A stretch of 64,000 nt of DNA from assembly GCA_011319805.1 (NCBI GenBank), contig SJRY01000136.1, positions 124,001-188,000 on the forward strand. Reading direction: 5' to 3'. The DNA is from Macrocybe gigantea. Lineage: Eukaryota > Basidiomycota > Agaricomycetes > Agaricales > Callistosporiaceae. A model generated the notes under the pieces. It had not been told where the DNA came from. It did no database searches and saw only the letters and a program-made list of their open reading frames with translations. Both the position numbers and the translations under genes were made by a program. Below, in pieces: positions 54,401 through 64,000 of the stretch (position 1 is the first letter of the stretch; each line of letters begins with the position of its first letter).

Positions 54401-55819
54401 CACCAACACAGACAGCATAGCATCGACTGCAACAACCAAGCCAGGGCCAACAACGTCAAAAAGCGACAAGAACTTGACCAGTCCTTTTATGATACCGCCG
54501 TCATCGCCCGTCCAACTTTCAAGCTCGTCGCCATCCTTTTCTGACATGACTATATCGAACCAACTTGCGACTAGCTTGCCCGCAGCTACTCTGACACTAG
54601 GTTCACGGTCACCTAGACCGTCTTTAATAAGTTGCTCTCGTTGATTTATGGTAAGCTGCCGTGGATGACGCAATTTGGGCTGTACTACACCGGAATATAC
54701 GACTCGGCGATTTAGGGAATCCGTATCACGGGTACGGGAGAGGATAATTCCCAGCGTCGACGGCAAAATAGGTATTGAAAGGAGTGCCGCTCGTCTGACT
54801 TCTCTGAAAAGCCGTAAGGTTGGCGGGTATATCAATCCGAGGTAGATGCTTACGCAGAAGAGTCGTAACGCATAACTTCTACAAGGATTTCGAGTATGGT
54901 CCGTTCCCCGTCTTCAACGTCGTCGAGGTCTTCGGTGCCGACAAGTTTAGACAGGGCGATAACAGCATGAGCTCTAATCAATGATTCCCTGTCGTTTATG
55001 CGCTCCACCAGGCTCTTTCGGAGGAGATTGTAAGTATCTTCTCTAATCGAAAACAGAAAAGACAGGTCAACGTAATGGACACTGAAAGCATGCGCAACCG
55101 ACTTGCTCAATTTCCCCTAAGTGCGTGATCATCTCAGATACGAACGCCACACAACGATACCGTACGTTCTTGTTCTTCGCCACGAAACCTTCAAGAAGCC
55201 AATGCAACAGCCGCCAAACAAATCTTGAAGCCAATGTGTCTTCGTCACCATCGTCTGCATTCCTTCCACAGGTGGATATGGGGTAAGATGGATCGGATAT
55301 CTGGTTCTTCTCCGAAAGAGCTACGATGGAGTCAAAGTCAATGCATTACGTGAGAGGAGGGTGTTTTGGCAGGAAATCAAGAGGACACGGTGACTGCGAA
55401 CGCCCGCAGTAGACATCATGAAACACCCGACAAACACGCGATACTACGCAATCCCATCATGCCAGAACAACGAATCCTAAAAGAAAGGTATGAACAAAGA
55501 CTGAGTACTGACCTTTCTCATTCAGGAACTTGATATACGCTCCGGCAAACCTCATCACCCTATCCGCAGCTGCGGGCCCCTTCTTGATCACCAAAACGCG
55601 GCTCGTCAAATCAATAAATGCATCTCCGAACTTGCGCTCGCCGACAAACTTGACCGAGACCCCATCCTTGGCTGGGCGAGTGACCGTTGCGGCTTGTTGA
55701 TGCAGTTTATGCAACGCGACGCAGTTTTTCCGATGATTGGCTAATGAGGATTGAGCTTGGTCGAATATAAAAGATACAGACTCCTGAAGTCTGTCCAGAA
55801 CATTTTCTCGCTTGCCCAT
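51448..55819 (-). CDS. cnd3: Condensin complex subunit 3 (Cnd3/Ycg1/CAP-G family)
   Basis: This is the HEAT-repeat subunit of condensin that helps bind DNA and compacts chromosomes in mitosis. Recognisable blocks in order are IFDQAQSSLANHRKNCVALHKLH and FGDAFIDLTSRVLVIKKG..ADRVMRFAG in exon 1 (ending at 55513), DEDTLASRFVWRLLHWLLEGF (near 55230), ESLIRAHAVIALSKLVGTEDL (near 54950), RRAALLSIPI, HPRQLTINQREQLIKDGLGD (near 54640) and ELVRVIVEIIVELREG (near 53800). Toward the C terminus are KGLMCLGLCCLIAK (near 53340), DLAIDILAQLYDPERSNEDL (near 52450) and a basic tail (KRAKRKKAIQKRA) ending at 51448. The order of blocks matches the family. I have not fixed all of the roughly dozen short introns. 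The start is set at the ATG before GKRENVLDRLQ; an in-frame upstream ATG exists. Confidence 0.87.
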
Positions 55820-57037
55820 TGAGTGGCCAATTGAACTTGTATCGGTAGGGGTAAAGCGGTTGATCGAAGCCTGTTTACCGTTATTTACTATTATAGACGC
55901 GTTGTTGACATGCATTGCTGGAAACGTGACGCGGATTTGACCGCGCAAGAAATTGTATGCCCCATGATGCAGGCACCGCGGCGATTGTCAGGCGGATCTC
56001 ACTTTTGTGCTTATTAAACAAATCCGCGATTGCTGGCTGGAGCACATATCTTTTTTTGCGCTTGCCATTCCTAAGCTGATTAGCAGAAGCGAGATCACGA
56101 GACCCTACAGCTGTATCATCAGATGTGGCAAGGCGAATGGGGTAACGGTGGAATATTCTAATGTCGTGTCGAAAGAAATCGGCATAAGTGTAACGTCCAA
56201 TCCTTGAGATGCAGAAACCGGATGTTGTATGCAGTGGACAATTATGCCGCGCTGAGGAATGGAAAGGCATCCGTCTGATTCCATCATAATGCGAGATTTT
56301 AACATCAATAAAGAAGTACTTAGCGGTTCTCAGGTTAGCTGGTCTTTGTGGGGCAAAAGGATGGCAGAGTGATGATCTGAGGGGTTGCGAGCAATACCCC
56401 AGTCTTCCTATCCGTTGCCCTAGATGTCACGAAGTGTGTGGGCCAAGGAGGCGCACACAGTCAGTGGATGAAACGTTGGCGCTGTGTCATACTGATAGGA
56501 ATCACCGAAAAAGGAAATTTCATCAAAGGTGAATACAAAATATGTACAAAAAAGGCGAGTACAGGCTTGAGGGCACCACAGCAATACAACAGCCATCCAC
56601 GAAGAGCATGCGGAAATTCGATACTTACTACGGAGAGATCTAATTAATCCGGCAGAGATCACGAAAAGGGGAATGCATAATGGTATCCGGAAAGGCCGCG
56701 GGATAGCACTCGACAACGACGTGCATTTGTCGAGTCGAGTCATAAATGCCGGACAACGATTAAGGAAGGGTCCGAAGGTCTGTGAGTCAGAAATCTGACA
56801 TGAAATACAAAGGGTCCCGAAGAGGATCATGGATCATAATACGCGGGGCGTAAGATTTCGCCAGGAATTAGCATGCGGGAGGAGATGCATGTGCTGAATA
56901 TGACATGAGATCATGGCCGCACGGTTTTCTGGACCATTATTTTGTTGTTGAAAATAAGGTCGATAAATACCGTCTCTGGGAGCCTTGGAATAAGCAAAAA
57001 GCGTGGTGTCAAATGAACCCGGGCAAGACACAGGTGC
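55820..57037. other. Intergenic, no supported gene
   Basis: Short ORFs only. This is the promoter side of the condensin gene and the 3' side of the next minus-strand gene. Confidence 0.45.
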
Positions 57038-57824
57038 TCAGCCGGGGGTCAGGAAATCGTCGCATGCTGCCGACATGGGTGGCGACGGCAACTCAAATGA
57101 GCCAGAGAAAAGGCTATCATGCACATTAGGCGTCGAAGACGCTGAGGTCAACGATTTCGCACGCGGCTTCGTTCTCCTGTAGGATTCGGGAGATGAAGAA
57201 CGCGCACGTTTGGAGTAACGGGGAGTGGCATCCGTGGGTATATCATACGGCAAGTTCGGGAAGGTGAGAAGGGGCTCATCAAAGAGACCGTCTAATGAAT
57301 CATCGGCGAGGGCGTCGAAGATATCTTCTCTATCGGTATTGGTGGTCGAAACCTCGTTACGCCATGTCTCTATGGACAGACTGGGATCGATGGATGGTAA
57401 CAAGCCCAGTGAAAAGGGATTGGGGTGATGTATCAGCTCGCCAAACTCATTGGTGTCGTCGGCGGGAATGGAATCAAAGCTACCCTTACCGGTACCTTCG
57501 GTGAAAGAATCTAGATCTTTCAACAAAGGCGCAGCCGGGGGTTCTAAGGGTCTGTCAGAGATAGCCTGCCAATCCGTACTGGGGGAGGAGTATGAGCAAG
57601 TACACTTGAAGGCGGCGATCGTGTGACTCACGCTACTTTGACACTCAAGCTGGATTTGCTTACTTCTGGGGTAGCGAGAGAAGAGATTCCAGACGACGGG
57701 GTATCTCTGTTGATTTCGTAAGACAAGCAACGAGGGCACTCCAGTGTATCGATACCCACGGGTCCTCACAAAGCTTGAGGCCGAGCTCGTTCAGCTTGTC
57801 GAGCTGGGGCATCCTTCGCGTCAT
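57038..57824 (-). CDS. Uncharacterised protein (233 aa)
   Basis: The exons are 57824-57664 and 57578-57038 with intron 57579-57663 (GTAAGC..CAG); 702 coding bases give 233 residues. The first part (MTRRMPQLDKLNELGLKLC) is helical. The middle is acidic with DREDIFDALADDSLDGLFDEP, which resembles an acidic activation-type segment. The end has KRARSSSPES and RRTKPRAKS, which look like a nuclear localisation signal with SP sites for proline-directed kinases. I do not recognise a domain. The ATG could also be the one five codons downstream (MPQLDK). Confidence 0.6.
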
Positions 57825-61994
<4,170 letters not shown>

Positions 61995-62651
61995 CAGCAC
62001 CGTCCGGTTGTCTCCTTTTCTCCATCTGTTAGACCTAGGCTTTCCGACCATCCCGTGTCGCTTGCTCGCTATTTCCTTTTAGTGCCACCAAAACTGTTTC
62101 TACGGCTCTGCCATTTTATTCCTGTTTTGTTCCGATGCCATTTCGTTGAGCCGACTCATGACAGTTGTCCAATTTCTTGTTACTAAATCGTTCCGAGATA
62201 GGACCCCAGCCGCATTTTCACCGATGCCCTTCCTTGTTATCTGGATGCCTTGATTTGCAGGTTCCGTTCCCAACATAGTCGGCTCTGAGTGCGAAAAAGA
62301 CGACTTCCTACCCCTGTTGTCGCGTTGGACACGTCAGTGGTAAACCTTATTTGCCACAAACGCATGCCTCCCACCCAATAGCACGGCTCAGAGGCAACAT
62401 GAATTACTGATCGGACCTCCAGTCTCGCTACATGTGTGAGTTGCCCAGTTGAGCACCCGGTTCATCCCCACGCGCCAAGTGCGCGTCTAGACCGAGAATG
62501 GTGCGATATTTCGACATCCGTCAACGCGAAGTACCGACCACATGGGACGCCTGACTTCTGTCCTGGGTGACATTTAAATTCGTCCTCCTTTATCTGTGTC
62601 CATGAGTCTATCCCTCTATCTGACGTTTGTAGTTGCCCTCCTGTACCAACA
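61995..62651. other. Intergenic spacer between SEC23 and the OPT gene
   Basis: This holds the SEC23 3' region and the transporter promoter. Pyrimidine-rich stretches lie close to the ATG at 62652, as is common upstream of fungal genes. No other element was recognised. Confidence 0.5.
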
Positions 62652-64000
62652 ATGGCGGACCCAACATTCGAACGCTATGGTGATGAGAAGGTGAAGAATC
62701 CTGGCCGCCCTCCGTCGCTAGATGAAAAGGCCGTCAACAGGAGGGATGATGGTGTGGAGTTCGCAGACGATAAGGAAGGTTTATCCGAAACCTCTTTTGA
62801 GCCTGAAGACGACACTACCTACCTAAATGGCGAACCCGTCGTCACGACCGGAAAGGACGTCTCCAGATTTGTTGTCGATCTTCGCGACGATGGAGACGCC
62901 GCCTTGACTGTGAGGTCGATTGTCCTGGGGACTGTCTTCGCCGGGCTCGGTGCAGCGCTCTGTCAAGTCAGCATTCCCGCTTTTTCCTATGACGTTGTTC
63001 TGAAGGAAATTCGTCAGATTTATCAATTCAAACCCGTCCAAATGACGGTCTCGACTGTCTTTCTCTTGCTTGTCACCTACACTGCTGGGAACGGGTGGGC
63101 AGCGTTCATGCCGAAGAATTCTTGGGTCCAGGGAACTCGATTCCAATTTCTAGCATCCACCTTCTATCACATCAACCCAGGTCCATTTACGTTGAAGGAG
63201 GTGATTCCCATCGTTACCGGAATCTCCTTCGGCGTACTGATACGCAGTGGTTCGCGCCTAGCATGTAGTTGCCTCACTAGTTGCTTCTACCGCTGCTGGG
63301 GGCAGCGCGGCGGTCAATAATTTTGCCGTGCAACGAGTACGTCTCTGACGAGGACTAAATTCGTACTGCGAAGAATTCAGATATCCGTATTACGAACAGC
63401 TTTACTATGACACTCATGTCAAAGCGACGACTGCCATTCTAGCAACCTTCTCGACAGCATGCTTTGGGTATGTCCTGTTATTGTTGAACTACGTCATCGC
63501 GAACCAACCTTTTCCAATCAGCTACGGCCTCGTGGGGATTTTACGACCTCTCACAGTTTATCCCTCCGAGATGGTATATTGGAGTGTGAGTCTTCTTTCC
63601 CCACGCCAATCGAGCGTTGGTTCACTCTAATTGTCTAGAATTTGCCAACCGTCTCCGTCTTTCAAGGCAAGTGTGGCTACGACCAAGGTGACGCATCCTT
63701 GACAGTTCATATCTCAGCTCTTCACTTCGATACCGCCGCCAATGCTAAGAGGGTTAAACTCTTTTGGGGTGGCTTCACGGGCATGTTTATCTATGAAATT
63801 ATCCCGTCGTATATTTTTCCACTTCTGAATGGATTCAACATCTTTTGCCTTGCCTCCCAAAAGGCATCGAAGAAAACAATTGATATATTCACTAACCTTT
63901 TTGGCGGGGCTGAGGGTAATGAGGGCCTTGGCTTTCTTTCGTTATCATTCGACTGGCAATATATTGGATCCACGTAAAGCCTCTTGCCCTTTCCGCTGCT
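62652..64000 (+). CDS. Oligopeptide transporter (OPT family), 5' part
   Basis: This is a proton-coupled transporter of small peptides in the plasma membrane. Exons visible are 62652-62966, 63018-63200, 63262-63336, 63400-63467, 63522-63585, 63639-63666 and 63718-63973, where a donor GTAAAG starts an intron that runs off the window. A hydrophilic N terminus of about 85 residues is followed by membrane segments (VRSIVLGTVFAGLGAALCQ, MTVSTVFLLLVTYTAG, and TTAILATFSTACFGYGLVG). Family motifs are GPFTLKEHVVASLVAS across a splice, NNFAVQR, RPLTVYPSEMVYW and NLPTVSVFQALH. The intron 63667-63717 uses a GC donor (G/GCAAGT..CAG), which is required to keep the frame. Only the first half of the protein is in the window. 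Confidence 0.93.

Overview
The window looks like a chromosomal segment from a filamentous basidiomycete, probably an agaricomycete. Protein genes are split by many short introns (about 48-85 nt, mostly GT..AG with CTNAC-like branch points). Core eukaryotic genes (SEC23, TFIIE alpha, a condensin HEAT subunit) can be assembled exon by exon into intact frames. Secreted carbohydrate-active and DUF-type proteins and the transposon families are also of fungal type.

Positions 1-28540 are a mobile-element block. It is a head-to-tail array of rolling-circle Helitrons: the 3' tail of an upstream element (1-153), two copies of family A (A1 154-5969; A2 5970-20891) and two of family B (B1 20892-27183; B2 27184-28540). 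Each element starts with TC(A/T)ATAAAGAA and ends in a GC-rich hairpin 14-15 nt before CTTG (A) or CTCG (B), and at every junction the end of one element touches the start of the next. The autonomous copies encode RepHel proteins (Pro- or Gln-rich N terminus, HUH/Tyr Rep domain, PIF1-like helicase). All are now broken: A1 has a 1-nt loss, A2 is split by a retrotransposon, B1 has an in-frame TAG, and B2 is an internally deleted relic with its own stop.

Nested inside A2 is a Ty3/Gypsy LTR retrotransposon on the minus strand (7710-16836). Its LTRs are almost identical (three substitutions and one indel seen), it has a 4-bp GCGC target duplication, a primer-binding site, a polypurine tract and gag, protease, RT/RNase H and integrase frames. 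Next to the 3' LTR it carries, in antisense orientation, what looks like a complete two-intron gene with its own TATA box (9102-9647, 147 aa). This is the most unusual object in the window.

From 28541 on the sequence is ordinary gene space: an Old Yellow Enzyme-type flavin oxidoreductase (28758-30241, +), a secreted DUF3455 protein (31175-31937, -), a putative secreted protein (from 33418, +), a second OYE-type enzyme with a hydrophobic C-terminal tail (34678-36359, -) divergent from TFIIE alpha (36581-38518, +), an LRR protein (40472-41902, -), a GH53 galactanase with a one-base break after the signal peptide (43649-44986, +), an 82-aa membrane protein (45115-45466, +), a RING-H2 protein (to 48303, +), an unknown nuclear-looking protein (49038-51135, +), condensin subunit Cnd3/Ycg1/CAP-G (51448-55819, -), a short unknown protein (57038-57824, -), SEC23 (59179-61994, +) and the 5' part of an oligopeptide transporter (62652 to the window end, +). 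I see no operon-like or cluster logic among these genes. No rRNA, tRNA or CRISPR was recognised.
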